Shown here piece after piece: positions 33,977-45,767 of a stretch of 64,000 nt of DNA. This DNA comes from Castanea sativa. Its lineage: Eukaryota > Streptophyta > Magnoliopsida > Fagales > Fagaceae. Within the stretch, counting starts at the first letter, position 1. Every line of letters starts with the position of its first letter. The notes below the pieces were generated by a model. The model did not search any database and was not told where the DNA came from. It saw only the letters and a program-made list of their open reading frames with translations. Made by a program: the position numbers and the translations under genes. The stretch is taken from NCBI RefSeq assembly GCF_040712315.1, contig NC_134016.1:7911282-7975281 (forward strand). Reading direction: 5' to 3'.

Positions 33977-34639
33977 AATTTATAATATATTGAGAACATA
34001 ATCTATACTAGAACATTTTCTAGGCTGGCTTGGATAGTCAAACTCATGAAAAGGTATTGCAGTTGTATGGATCTTAGAAAATTAAAGTACCAAATGATTT
34101 ATAATTCAATTTAATCTAATATCTCCCTTTAACCTAGCCCAAAAAACCACACCCTTAATGATTTTTTATGTTATAACCAACTATTAAGAGGTGAAACTTA
34201 AGGATATGATATTTATTATTATTATTTTTGGAGGGAGGGGGGGGGGGTGCTGTCAATAGCATTATTAGCACTCGAGACAAGTTAGTTTCCTTTTACATTA
34301 TTAAGTAGGAGTCACCTTCAAGTTAGATGTCCTTCAATCTCATGTCCTACTCACATTTATCCAATTTTAGCCATAGCTTTAACATCTTGTACTTGTAGTT
34401 CAACATCTTTTCTTTTTGACCCATATTTGCCTAGATTTTGAACCTTGTGCAATCTTAGTTTCAGTCTTTACAGTAAAGAATTGGTGTGGTGGCTGTGTAT
34501 CAGTGTATTATCTATATATGCATTCTGAATTGGTATTTAATCTGTGTTTGTGCTCTTTCTTTGGCTATGTGTCTTTCATTCTGGAAAAGAATGGGATTGA
34601 AGATTCATGGCTAAAGGGAGAGCAGAAAAGAACAAGGCT
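33793..34639. other. Interior of the Pack-CACTA after the last NSF exon
   Basis: Contains a TG/TC/TA compound microsatellite (about 33918-33976) and a poly-G run (about 34238-34247). No further NSF exon was recognised, so the captured segment probably ends in the intron. Confidence 0.5.
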
Positions 34640-35030
34640 ATAGCCGCGTTTTTAAAATGGGGCCATAGTAATGGGCTGAAGCCGCGTTTTTAAAAACACG
34701 GCTTCAGTTCACAACTATGGCCGCGTTTCAAACGCGGCCAAACTTTCTTCCAGGCAATCAACTTTTGTCCTATAGCCACGGCTATAAAAACGTGGCCATT
34801 GGTCCCGGCCTATAGCCACGGCTATAAAAACGTGGCCATAGACCCCTTTAGGCTATAGTTACGCACGGTAGGCCATGGGTAAAAACGCGGCCTAAAAAAA
34901 CGCGGCTATAGACCAAATTGACCTATAGCCACGTTTTTCTGACCTATAGCCACGTTTTAAAAACGCGGCTATATAGCCACGTTTTTCTGACCTATAGCCA
35001 CGTTTTAAAAACGCGGCTATAGAACCTTTT
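34640..35030. repeat. Right subterminal repeats of the Pack-CACTA
   Basis: Dense CCTATAGCCACG and AACGCGGC words, including tandem copies of CTATAGCCACGTTTTTCTGAC, up to the right terminus. Confidence 0.85.
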
Positions 35031-35040
35031 TTTTGTAGTG

Positions 35041-35127
35041 TATTGTTGTGTTCTAAAGACATCCCTAGTGAGCAGCACTTAAGAGTTGTTGTACCTGACA
35101 GTGACAGTAGTGTTGAAGGCAATTTTG
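35041..35127 (+). repeat. Copy B of the duplicated segment, right end
   Basis: Matches copy A 23465-23545 up to GGCAATTTTG; copy B has an extra GACAGT here. Beyond 35127 there is no counterpart in copy A. Confidence 0.8.
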
Positions 35128-35639
35128 GAGGTGTAGGGTTAAGAGTAGACAAAAGTGATGGAGAAAGTGAAAGTGGAGGAGAAGGTGTAGGCTGTGGTGA
35201 ATGCCAAGGTGAACGCAGAGCTGAAGACACAGGTGGCAGTAGAAGCAGAAGTGGAGGTGAAGGGGGAGGGGGAGATGGAAGAGGAGGCCGAGGTAACATG
35301 GAAGATGTTGGTGGAGGTGGAGATGTAGACAAGAACTGGAGGTCAACCATATCCAAACTAGCAAAGATGTCCATCATGGTCACAGTCCAATCAACTGCTG
35401 CTAGCATTGGCTTTCGCTCCTGTGGCCAACATTCCCTGAATAGGATCTTCCTAGTTGCTATTTTGGTCACTAACTCAGTGGGATACCTTTGTTGCATAAT
35501 TTCTATCTTGCTAATCCATAAGAAGCCACAAATTGCAAAAACTTTGGGAGGGATTGGATCTATTGTTGTTTTCTTCGGGTTCATACGACTGATATCTATG
35601 TTCTTTGTCGAGTCTCTTGTTTGTTAAGAAAATAAGGAG

Positions 35640-38600
35640 TGGCTTTGTTCATATGATTTTGATCATGAAAAAATGCATGCATTATTGACAAATATTACCC
35701 GATGTCCCCATGATATACAGATATGCTATAAGTTCATTTTAAAATATTTTATAAGAAATATAATGCTTATTAAGTGTTATAATATTTGGGAAATTAGTTT
35801 GAGTTATACTATATGTCATGATGTCATCAAAAAGAGAGCAAATGTAAACTTTTAAGATTAATAAATTTGAAATATAAACTTATTGCTTTAGTGAATTGAA
35901 TTTTTTTAATCCATTCCACTAATTTAAACAGACAATAATTATTTTGTATTCTTTATTGCCTATGATTAAATTTTCTTTTGTATTTTCTTGGAATATGTTT
36001 TAATTGTTCCCAAAACAACTCAACTTGAGTAATAATGTCATATTCCAGACCAATTGTTACTCATATAAATTTTAGAAAAATTAATACAAAATGATATCAA
36101 AACCCTAAGCCAATACAAAAATAGACCCAATCATACATCAAATTCACTAAGCTCATTTCATGTACACAAAAGGCCCAATCCGAGAAATGAACCAAACCCA
36201 CCAAGCTCAATTCCATTTAATAAAACATAGCCATAAACCATCAGGTTCTAACCTAACAAGGAACCAAACAAACCCCATTAAAATTAAGCTTAATATGCAC
36301 TTAGCCCAACTTAGAGCAATTGTACTAGCCTATGTAAAATACAAAAATCGAAGAATTTTCCACAACATCACCGAAAACTACCCACTACTGATGTGTGTGC
36401 GTGTTTGCATATGGTCTAGAGATGAGAGGCTCTGTGAGAGATGCATAAGAAAAAGAGAAGAAGAAGAGTAAAATCAAAGGTATTTGTTCTGTTTTGGGTA
36501 AAGCAAAAGAATGGTAAAACAAGATCAATTGGGTAAAATCATCTATGGTCCATGAATACCTTCATAACGTGTACTCCGCTTTTTCAAAATGATCCAAAGC
36601 CCCCCCCCCCCCCCCAATAAATTTTATGCGCATTTAGTCCAGCGCAAAAAAACACGTTTTTTCATTAAAACCAATTTTTTCAAGTTACCAAACATATAAA
36701 CAGTATACACTTTTTACAAACGCGCATAAAGAGTCTACAAAAGTGAAAACAAACCCACATATATTTTACATGGTTGTGGTTGCTTTTTAAACAATTATTT
36801 TATTAATATCCTACTTTTATTTTATCATCTTATTCAGTCATTTTTTCTCTTTCTTAAACTGGCATCTCTCCTCTTCTTCCTCATCATTTTCGTTCTCTCC
36901 CATATTAGCTCTCACCCAGGTCTCTTCTTTCTTCATCGCACTCTCCCTCTTCGTCTTGACAACAATCACTCTATGCCTATCCATCTCTGCACCTAGATCG
37001 GCTTCTGTTTATGGCTGTGAATGAACTTAAACCAAGGTTTAGAAGAACAGAGGAGGCTTCTTTGATTTTCTCCATGGCATTTGTGTTTCATGGTTGTGTT
37101 GTTGATCCGGTGAGATAGGCTCTGGGATCGAGCAAATTATTTTTGTGGTTGAAGTTGAAGTTTGGGTCATGAGATCAATGGATTTGTTTTGGGTTTCTGT
37201 TTTGGTTTAGATTTGGGTATGGGTTTTTGATACTTGAGAAGTTTGTGGGTTTGTTGAGAATCAATGATAAACATGGCTACTAGCAACAGTAGAATCAGAA
37301 TTTGATTTTGTCAAGTTTGTGGGTTTGTAAGCTTTGATATTTCTAGCTTATGTAAGAAATTTCTAATTTTTTAAAGAAATTTTGGATACTGATATTTTGT
37401 TTCGGTGCAGCTTTGCCTGGGTTTTGCATGCTTATTTGGCTTTAATAAATCCGCTGGAAATTATTTTTTCTTTTAATAAGAATCTGCTGAAAATTTTTGT
37501 TGATGGGTGTGGTAGCTTTTGGTTGAGGAAGAAAAATAATAAAAAACTGGGAAAGAAATAGTATCAAGAGAATAATAAAAAATTTGGGAAAGAAATAGTA
37601 TTTTAATGAAATGTTTAATAGAATAGATGTGTGGGTCTTTTGGAAAGTTAGTTTTTGTAAAATAAGGAAATAAAAAAAATTAAAAAAAAAAAAAGTAAGT
37701 TTTTATTATAAAATAGAGAGTATGTTTTACTTGATCTAATGTAAATGGTGTTACACGGCCCACCAGCCACCTATATTTCTAAAGTTACAATCAAACCCAA
37801 CAAATAATCTCAAATCCACTATTTTGACCTTGTAACTTTTCCAAAATTATATTTTGACCACAAAACTTCTCTAAAATTACAATTTAATTCCAAAACTTTC
37901 CAAAAATCACATTTGACATTAGAGCTTCCCCAAAACTACACTTTGACCCTTAAGACTCCCAAAATTAAACTTTGACCCATAAACATTTTAAAAAATTTAT
38001 GAAAACCCATACCATCAAATACATTACCATTTCAAACTCAAATTTTAAATAAATCAAATGCCTACAAGTTTGATAATATTGTTGAGTTACATGGAATCAA
38101 CCCATTGTGTTTTCTTGTGTCTTTGTTTCACGCGACTTTGCTTACCATGAGAACAGTGCACTTTATGTGATGGCAAGTTTGAGTTGCCTCAACCTAACTT
38201 CTTCAAATGTTTGAGCATGAAACATTTAAACCTAACATAAGTTTCTCGTTTTAGTGAAGATTGGATAGTAGAAACAACATTTGGGAAGAGAAAATTGTTA
38301 TTGTTTTCATTTTTTTTAAACATTGTTTTCATAAATGATCTAAGTTATAGTTTTTATTCGTGAAATAACAAAGTTTTAGCTATTATTTGTTGCCACACAT
38401 TTAATATTATAATTATTCAATATTATATATTTTTTATTGACAAATGTTATCAGATACCTAAAAATTATTGATTTGAAAATTATTTTTTTATAAAAATTAT
38501 AAAAAAGAAAAAAAAATTAATTATATTTTATATTTTCATAAAAATAACGTCAAAATTTTTATTAAATAATTTATTGTTAATTACCGTAATAAACACGCAT

Positions 38601-38790
38601 AAATGAGCTACCACAGTTGCGGTACCCAAACAGGCAATAAAAAAAATGAAATCTTTATAATAAAAAAAAAAATTAAAAATTGAAATATCGGTTGTCTTTT
38701 TAAAAGTATGGATGGAAAGATCGGATATGGGCAAAAATATTTTGGCCTCACCGTCCTACTCCGAAATAACCGATATTTTTCCGCACGAAA
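35640..38790. other. Intergenic region upstream of the ASCH gene
   Basis: AT-rich. It contains a poly-C run (about 36600-36615), and a degenerate tandem stretch at about 37810-37990 in which TTTGACC and AAAACTTTCCAAAA-type words recur every 30-40 bases. The last 200 bases before 38791 should hold the gene's promoter; a TATAATAAAA lies near 38657 but is too far or too weak to be called. No other gene was seen. Confidence 0.45.
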
Positions 38791-41700
38791 ATGTCTCCGG
38801 TTAACCTGAGGGAATGTATGGAAGAGGTGGTGAAGTACACTCTGGAGTCTCACATAAATGGAACCCTTGAATTCGATCTAGGACTCTCCAACTCCTTCTG
38901 CTCCGACCTCCTCAAACTCCATCCCAACACGACCACTACCGGTAACATTTGATGAATTCGACACTTTTTTGTTGTTTTTTTTTTCTTTGATTTACTTAGT
39001 TCGTGATTGGTTCTTTTTCTAGCTTATTAGAATCTTGGGCAAATTGTGAACCCCAAACATGTAATAAAAAAAACAGTCAAGTTAGATAGTTAGTTAGTTG
39101 GTTGTGAGATTGCAAGAGGTGGAGCCAAGTTGGTTACCAGTTTGCACTTCTTGCTGTTAAAGTTGGTTACAAGTTGTTGGTTACGGTTAGTTATTTTGGC
39201 TAATAGGATTTGCAACCAACTTGTATAAATACTTGTAATCCACATAGCACTTCAGCATTGAATAAATAAGATGCGACTCTCTCACTTTTGAGGTACTTTA
39301 ATGAAGTGTTACTGGGGAAGTGGCTGTGGCGGTTTGGGATTTCGTTATGGAGGAGAGTGATAGGAGTGAAGTATGGTTGCGAATTGGGGCGGGGGGGTTG
39401 GTGTTCTAACTTAGTGTCTGGTTCTTATGGGGTGAGTTTGTGGAAGTATATTAGATGGTGTCTCCAGTTTGAGGTAAGAGATGGATCTCGACTGAAGTTT
39501 ACCATGAGATGGATGCAATGTTAACTCCATAAGAGCTGTGCATCGGTAAAATGAAGTGGGGACAATAAACTGTGCTAGAAACCAGATAAGAACAAGGGAG
39601 TTACAGTGAGCGGATTCTACTTTGCAATTGTGACCAACCTTTTCATTGGAAAAGCATATGGAAATCAGAGATTCCTTCTAGGGTTGCTTTTTTTGTTTGG
39701 ACTGCAGCGTTGGGGAAAATTTTGACAATCGACAATTTACTGAGAAAGACTATGTGGCTTTTGGATTGGTTTTATACATGTAAATGAAATGGGGAATTAG
39801 TAGACCATCTTTTACTTCACTGCTTGTTGTTTTGGAATTGTGGTTTATGGTGTTGGGTCTATTTGGAGTTTGTTGGGTGATGCTAAAGACTGTTGTTGAG
39901 TTGTTAGCTTGTTGGCTAGGTTGTTTTTAGCGTCGTTGGAATGTTCATTTGTGGGTGGCTGCCCCGAATTGTTTGATGTGGTGTCTGTGGAGGGAGAGGA
40001 ACAATCGGAGTTTTTGAAGACAGAAAACTATGCCTTATCTAAAATCATTTTTCTTTAGAACTTTGTTGGATTGGATGTCAATTTTGCAGTCAGTCCTTAT
40101 GGTTTGTTGTTGATTTGATATATTTTCATGCACTTTGCGTGATTGATTTCTATGGTCCCCAGTTGTATACTCCCTATATAGTTGGGTGCTTCTATTTTTG
40201 ATATAAATGAAAATTATATGACTAATAATTTCTTTTAAAGAAATAGTGGAACCATAGCTCTTTTAAGGTTTAGAGGATATTGCAAATTGCACCATAATTA
40301 AGGGGCAAAAGTGCAATTTGAGCTGGAATTTTAGATGTCTGCTTTATTACATTCAAAGAGGATGTTAACTCTTCATGGTTCATACTCCTTATGCAGAATC
40401 TGTTGAAGGAGTCCCTCCATACCCCCTATACAAGCATCTGGCATCAGCTTTATTAGAATCAATCAATTCTAAAACCTTTTGTAGGACACAGAGCAGTTTG
40501 AAGTTTATCCCAGAAGGAAGCTCCTTGAAGCAAGAAGAAAATGAATGGCAAAAGCTGGTTTTGGAAAAGGGATCCGAAATTGTGAATGTGAGTTTTAAGC
40601 TTTAACTGAGGGTGTCATTCAATGCCAAATTTTCTTTGTCTAATTTTAATCTAATAGATGTTGTCATTTATCAGATTTTGAAGTCTGTTGTCCATGAACT
40701 TCATGTTCAGGAGCCTTTCTTTTCGCAGCTAAAAGGTATCAATGTGTTTCTGCCATGAATCTCCATGTTTATTGTCTGAACATAACTAGATCAGATTTCT
40801 TTGTCATAACTAGACTTTAAGTAATTCTTTGTTATAACTATGAATCTCATCATTGTCATTGAGCTCTAGCTCAAAAGGTACCTCCTTCTCTTGTAAGAGC
40901 AAGGTGGAGGGTGAAGTTGTGGGTTCAAGACCCACCAGATGTGTGTGTATCTATTCTTACCAATAAAAGGGTAAAAAGAAACTATGAATCTCATCACTTT
41001 TTATTCTAAATCTCTTGATGTGCTATTGCCAATCCTGTTTGAAGTGAATCCTCTTTGGTAATTTGACATTATCTATAGATGGCAAGAAAACAATTGAAGG
41101 AAGGTGTGCCGTTGGTGATTACAATAGGTATGAAAAATTCAATTTGTATGCATAAATCAGTAGGAACCAGTTAGTAAATTTATTTTTGATGTACTTTCTC
41201 TTTTTTGTTTTTTGTTTGACATATAATTTTTTATTTTCATACTTTTTAATGAGAACAAGTATGAATGGGTTTTTGTGCCTAGCGTGGATAATAGATGCTG
41301 GCAACAAAATGCTATGTTATGTATGTAGGAGGTGCAATTTTTGTTTTGTTGGTTTTGTCACTGATTCTAAATTAATCAAAAGGTTAGAACGTCGGAAAAT
41401 TTATAATTGGAGCCATGCTATACTACTCAACCTAACAATTTTCCCTAAGAACACTATCATTTGAACGGACAAGGTTCCTCTCAATTTCAAGTGGAATGGA
41501 GATAGTCCATTTCACTGTTCGTATTTTATTTCTTGTGTCTAAAAGGTATACAAAATAGCACTAGAGACATCTTTAGATTTATAATATTTAAAATCTAAAC
41601 CATGACATTGATTCATTTAAGATGGAGAGGATCCTGTTTCCATTTCAACATAATCAGATTTGATCAAATTTTGCTTTAAATGTAATATATACATGCATAG

Positions 41701-44700
41701 GACAAGGATACTTCAACTAGTTTCTCACCCCAAAAGTAGGCAGAATATACCCAAAAAGTGACTTTAAGCAAATAAGCTGGTTTATCATATAGTTTGATGA
41801 TCCAAAAAAAGTTCCAATTATAAATATATTAAATTCTTCTGGGATCCTGACAATCTTTCTATTTCAAGTTTATGCTTCCATTACAGCAATTTTTCCGAAG
41901 TTACATGATTATTATATTATTGGGATTTCTATATGTTTGGTAATTTTACTTCACTATTTCTTTGTTGATTGATTTGCATTACTTTTTACCTTTTATGGTC
42001 ACAGAATTGGTTCAGGAACTTTGATTCTTTTCAACAAATGTGTGGTCCTTGAAGTTCAGGTGCCAATCCTGTTTTTTCAATTAATTTGTACTTCCTTATT
42101 TCCACTTGGCTCTACTCTTTGTATCTTCATAAATTTGCAGGATGTCCACCCGTATGCTTCATTCTCTGAAATGTTGGGGGCAGAGAGTCTTGCAAAGGTT
42201 CTTCCTGGAGTTGAAACCATTGAAGAAGGTAACAGCTGCTATTTTTATTGAGTTTCACTTCCTGTATGGTGATAAATCAGCTCTTAAAGCTGATAATGAG
42301 AAATAGGGGCTGTTCATTTAACTTTGCCTTCTCCTTGACCTCTGGAATAATCTGTTATAATACCAAGGGAAGGGGTGTAGTAAATCTTTTTTAACTATAT
42401 GAAAGGACTACTAGGTTTTAGTGATTTAGATAGTAATGTCATAAAAACTTAAAATTATTTGTTTTCTGCCATAAGCATTTTTTCTGCTTTGTGGTTGCTT
42501 TGATGTACTCAATTGAGAGGTTCACCTAATAAAATGTATCTATGAATTTGATTTCTGACTTTAAAGTGATTTGTACCTGTAGTAGTCCACGAGTAATAGG
42601 CATGCACTTTTTCAGGTGTACAAATCTACAGGAAGTTCTACACAGAAGAGAAAGAAAAGACAAATGGCGTTCTTGCAATCCATGTTTCAAAAGTGGATGT
42701 TCAGCCATACACTTCTCTGGCGACCCTAATCTCTGTAAGTGCTTAGTTGCTGCTCTGTTATGATTTGCATATCCAATTGCATGAATAGAATGACTTCAAA
42801 TCTTTTAACAGAGAACTTTCTCCTAATTTCTTAGGTATGATTGTGACTTAGCTTTCATCATGCTGTTGGAGCATTGGATATGTCAGCCAAAGATAAGGGA
42901 TATAATGAATAACAGGATAGAATGTAAATCTCATAGTTTTAAGGGTAAACATATAATCTGCCATTCTAAAATATATGTCTTAGTTTCTTTATTGGAAGGA
43001 CCCAATATAAGTATCCACTTTTCAAAGTGAAAATACTTCAACATTTTCTCTAACTATTCTCACCTTTTCTAAAGAAGCAAACAAGTTTCACATAAAAAGT
43101 TATCTAATCTCTAATATAGGGTGAATGGCATTTTATGAAGACTTGAGCTTTTTACCTTTTCATTAATAATTTTGTCTTTAGAACCAAGACACTTTTTCGG
43201 GACATGAAGAGCGTATGTCATGCTACATGCTAATAGTGTTGCAGTGGAGAAATCACAGATAAAATTAGTAATTTCTGTAATTAGAAAATCTTTTGTTGTC
43301 TGTGTAAACATAAGTTAAAATGGATCATGGAATGTAAACAGATGACTTGAATCTGATGGTAATCAGAACCAGTTATTGAAATATTGCTATTGTCCTGCTT
43401 TATTTGGAAGTATGTAGCATGAATTTTGTAACCTTCATCTTGGAACATCCAATTCTAAAGTTGAAGCCTTTTTTTAATAAGTAACCCTAAACCTTAATCT
43501 ATTAAATGAAGAAGCCCAACTAAATACATAGAACCATATCAAGTCCCAAGCAAAATCACGGAAAAGTCCTAACAGGCTTGATGACCAAACCAGAACCCAA
43601 CCAGATATATATCTTGGTCTGGTTTGAAATATATGTCTCTCTCTATTTATTATAAAATTAGTGGTAACCTTGAAATAATACTGGGACCAAAATAAACCAT
43701 TCCAATGGACAAACTGGAACTGTCACTGGAACATAATTGTCATTCAGAAACAACAAAGAATAGACTTCTAAATCCCAGGCAAACAAAACGGGGGTATAAC
43801 CCATGAAAGTTATTTTCCTATGCCCAATAACTGAACCCATGAGCTATAGAATTACATTCCCCTGCCACCCAATCAAACAGTACAATTCCCCCCCCCCCCC
43901 CCCCCCCGGGCCCCACTAATGCTGAAACCAAACCCCTTATATCTTGAATTACCGAACTGATCTCACAGGCTACTGCTGAGGATTGCTTCTTAGTATCTTG
44001 CACTACCACTTGGGCATTGCTTTCAATTATTACTCTATCAGCTTCTGTTCTTTTATTAATATGAATTGCATTCCTGATCGACAATGCCTCAGAATGCATT
44101 TTTGAACTTAGCTCACTTTAAAGGACCATGCTGCAGCAAAGGCTTTTCAAGATCCCAACACAGCATTAACATTCAATTTCCGCCAGTGTTTCTGAGGTGG
44201 AATCCACTCAGAGTTTTACTTAAAGACTCCTGTGTACTACAGCTGTTAATCCTAGATATCTCCCATTTAACAATGTCTATAGGATCTGCAACTTTTTTAC
44301 TAAACCAAGTCATTCCTTGTTTTCCAGAAATACCCAAGAGTTACAGCAGCCATCACAAACCATTCCTTCTTACTCACTTCATCCCACCATCATCTCCCTG
44401 GAGTGCTATCAACAACTTAACAAATTCTCCAATTGTTTCTGCTCCCAATCCACCACTCCGACAATTCCACAGGATTCCAAACTGTAATGCCCTTGCAAAT
44501 ACACAATTCTTAAATAAGTGCAAGGAAGTTTCAGCAATTGTGTTGAAATCTGTAATTAAGATGGTAATATACTTCTTTTTGCTTGCCATGAATTCTCACA
44601 TTAAATTTGACCATAAATTGGATTTTTTGATTAACCCAGTGAAGGTTTGTGACCATGCAGGTGGCTTTTAGTCATAAAGACTTTTCTAACATTTCTTTTT

Positions 44701-45767
44701 TGATGAGTAATGAAAAAATTTATTAATAAAAACGAAACTAAGTACACCGGGGGTGTAATCAAGGGGAATTACAAACAGCTCTTAAATTACAATGCTCAAC
44801 CAAATCTAAAAGATAAAACAAGGAGAAGGATGAAAAGCAACACTTCAATTTAACAAAGTATGAAGGAAGAAGGCTTTAACATCAAGGATAGACCGTTCAT
44901 GATCCTCAAAGCTTCTAGCATTCCATTCTTGCCAAAAGTTCCACCCAATGCAATGTGGCACAGCCTTCCAAAAGGCAATATTTCTATGCCTTCCAAAAGG
45001 GCCCTGTCAAGCTGCAAAAAAATCAATAACCCTTTTTGACATCACCCATTGGAGCCCAAATAAACAAAACACCATTTTCCATAGCTTGTAAACTATTGGA
45101 CAATGAAGGAGAAGGTGGTCCACAGACTTCTGACACCTCTTACACATACAGCACCAGTCCAGTACAATAATACCTCTCTTCTGGAGAATGTCAGCTGATA
45201 AAATATTCCCTAGAGAAGCAGCCCAACTTTTCTAACATTGAGGTCACACTACTATCATTTGGCACCTTTTCGTTAATGGAATAAAATTTTCACTAATAAA
45301 ACAATTATGTTATGCATATTAAATTCAGTGATATGTATATGGCAACCATTTTCTTGTTTAAGATGGTTTCACTAGATTTTTCCTTTTTTTATTGCCTTCT
45401 TTATATGTATATGTCCTAAGGATGCATGATCTAGTGTTTCTAATACAGCACTCTTGGTTGCTTCTTGCATGCCATTCACTTCTTGTAATCAATAATAAGA
45501 TTATTACTCCCAAGTACCTGTTCACCCGTGTGCTCAGTTAAATACATGCATAGGCATGTGCATATTATGCCACTTTTTCTTGAGTGCATCTGCACTTAGT
45601 GCTCCAGTGACCTGATGTAGGAACTAGTTTTCTTAATGACTGCTAATTTAATGTGAACCTGACTTGTATGGTTTGTCCAGGTATTGAGTTATGGGGGTGT
45701 TCAAGGCCTTCTTGGTCTGACACACACCACAGGGACTATTCCAAATTCACTTTCCCCACCAAGATGA
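38791..45767 (+). CDS. ASCH-domain protein, eight exons, 266 residues
   Basis: Exons 38791-38941, 40397-40587, 40675-40735, 41079-41127, 42005-42059, 42141-42228, 42616-42734 and 45681-45767 all have GT/AG borders and phases that join without a stop, giving 266 codons from ATG ([18 protein letters not shown]) to TGA. The N-terminal 130 residues are helical ([34 protein letters not shown]). The ASCH (ASC-1 homology) domain spans about 128-230: the signature G-x-K-x-x-E-x-R appears as GKKTIEGR in exon 4, then [34 protein letters not shown] and [13 protein letters not shown] is a PUA-like RNA-binding fold; plant relatives are annotated as RNA-binding ASCH proteins, with no precise role known to me. 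Introns 1, 3 and 7 carry transposon insertions; the coding sequence shows no lesion. Expression is not testable here. Confidence 0.88.
39065..39285 (+). mobile_element. Probable LTR remnant (copia type) in ASCH intron 1
   Basis: GTTAGTTAGTTGGTTGTGAG, AAGTTGGTTAC repeats, TTGTATAAATACTTGTAATC and GAATAAATAAGATGCGACTC in this order look like the U3, TATA and polyadenylation region of a common plant copia-type LTR. No inner domains or second LTR are present. The ends and target duplication are unclear. Confidence 0.4.
39288..40215 (+). mobile_element. 5'-truncated LINE in ASCH intron 1
   Basis: The plus-strand frame reads [28 protein letters not shown] and [11 protein letters not shown], the region after the RT domain in plant L1-type LINE ORF2. 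A decayed zinc-binding RT-associated part follows ([19 protein letters not shown], [11 protein letters not shown]) and an AT-rich 3' tail. Many stops. It is in the sense orientation relative to the host gene but lies wholly in the intron. Confidence 0.65.
40853..40979 (+). mobile_element. tRNA-derived SINE with 17-bp target duplications (ASCH intron 3)
   Basis: A 127-bp element with an A-box-like TAGCTCAAAAGGTAC and a good B box GGGTTCAAGACCC, about 50 bases apart, then TACCAATAAAAGGG. Perfect direct repeats AACTATGAATCTCATCA flank it (40836-40852 and 40980-40996). Related copies are at 33521-33630 and 47511-47616. The element is non-coding and would be transcribed by RNA polymerase III and mobilised by a LINE. 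Confidence 0.88.
43469..44660 (-). mobile_element. 5'-truncated LINE in ASCH intron 7
   Basis: On minus, the end of the RT-associated zinc region ([20 protein letters not shown]) leads into an RNase H domain with [18 protein letters not shown] and [15 protein letters not shown], then a poly-A end (poly-T from 43469 on plus). A 20-base poly-C run (43888-43907, G on minus) interrupts the RNase H. Several stops. Target duplications not identified. Confidence 0.7.
44694..45225 (-). mobile_element. Second 5'-truncated LINE in ASCH intron 7, with 14-bp target duplication
   Basis: Minus-strand reading gives the zinc-binding RT-associated domain ([40 protein letters not shown]). The element is flanked by perfect 14-bp repeats ACTTTTCTAACATT (44680-44693 and 45226-45239). 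The 3' end is at the left (TTTTTTGATGAGTAATG on plus). About 530 bp survive of a typical 6 kb. Confidence 0.85.

Larger units (their letters stand above)
31146..35040 (+). mobile_element. Gene-capturing CACTA element (Pack-CACTA)
   Basis: The left end CACTACAAAAAACGCGG and right end CCTTTTTTTTGTAGTG form the CACTACAAAAAA inverted repeat. TAT flanks on both sides (31143-31145, 35041-35043) is a 3-bp target duplication, and copy A shows the unoccupied GAAATATTGTTGTG at 23461-23474, so both ends are exact. Subterminal zones (31150-31480 and 34640-35030) are packed with GGCCGCGTTTTTAAAAACGCGG-like motifs in both orientations. No transposase. The interior holds a piece of plastid-type ribosomal protein L4 (31520-31753) followed by five exons of NSF (32261-33792). 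Length 3895 bp. Transposition must rely on a transposase elsewhere. Confidence 0.9.
31019..35627 (+). pseudogene. Unrecognised membrane-protein gene fragment, split by the Pack-CACTA (copy B)
   Basis: After an AG acceptor (31018) the frame reads RNAWALLGYIGRLVSM and FISSFRVSFNENE up to 31145, is interrupted by the 3895-bp CACTA element, and resumes in the same frame at 35041 with EQHLRVVVPDSDSS. It then has a Gly/Glu-rich low-complexity stretch and a C-terminal part with two or three hydrophobic segments (IFLVAILVTNSVGYLCCIIS and IGSIVVFFGFIRLISMFF), stopping at 35625-35627. Without the insertion about 236 codons would be continuous. The family is not recognised. Upstream exons were not found. 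Copy A (23341-23568) shares the first half. Confidence 0.5.

Noticed and set aside
35065..35584. His/Leu- and Pro/Ser-rich frames on minus
   Set aside because: They mirror the Gly/Glu-rich low-complexity stretch of the plus-strand gene fragment and the subterminal CACTA repeats.
36160..36471. 103-codon plus-strand frame
   Set aside because: Lys/Asn/His-biased translation of AT-rich DNA with no domain.
44084..44671. 195-codon plus-strand frame
   Set aside because: It is antisense to a LINE ORF2 remnant and shows no domain.
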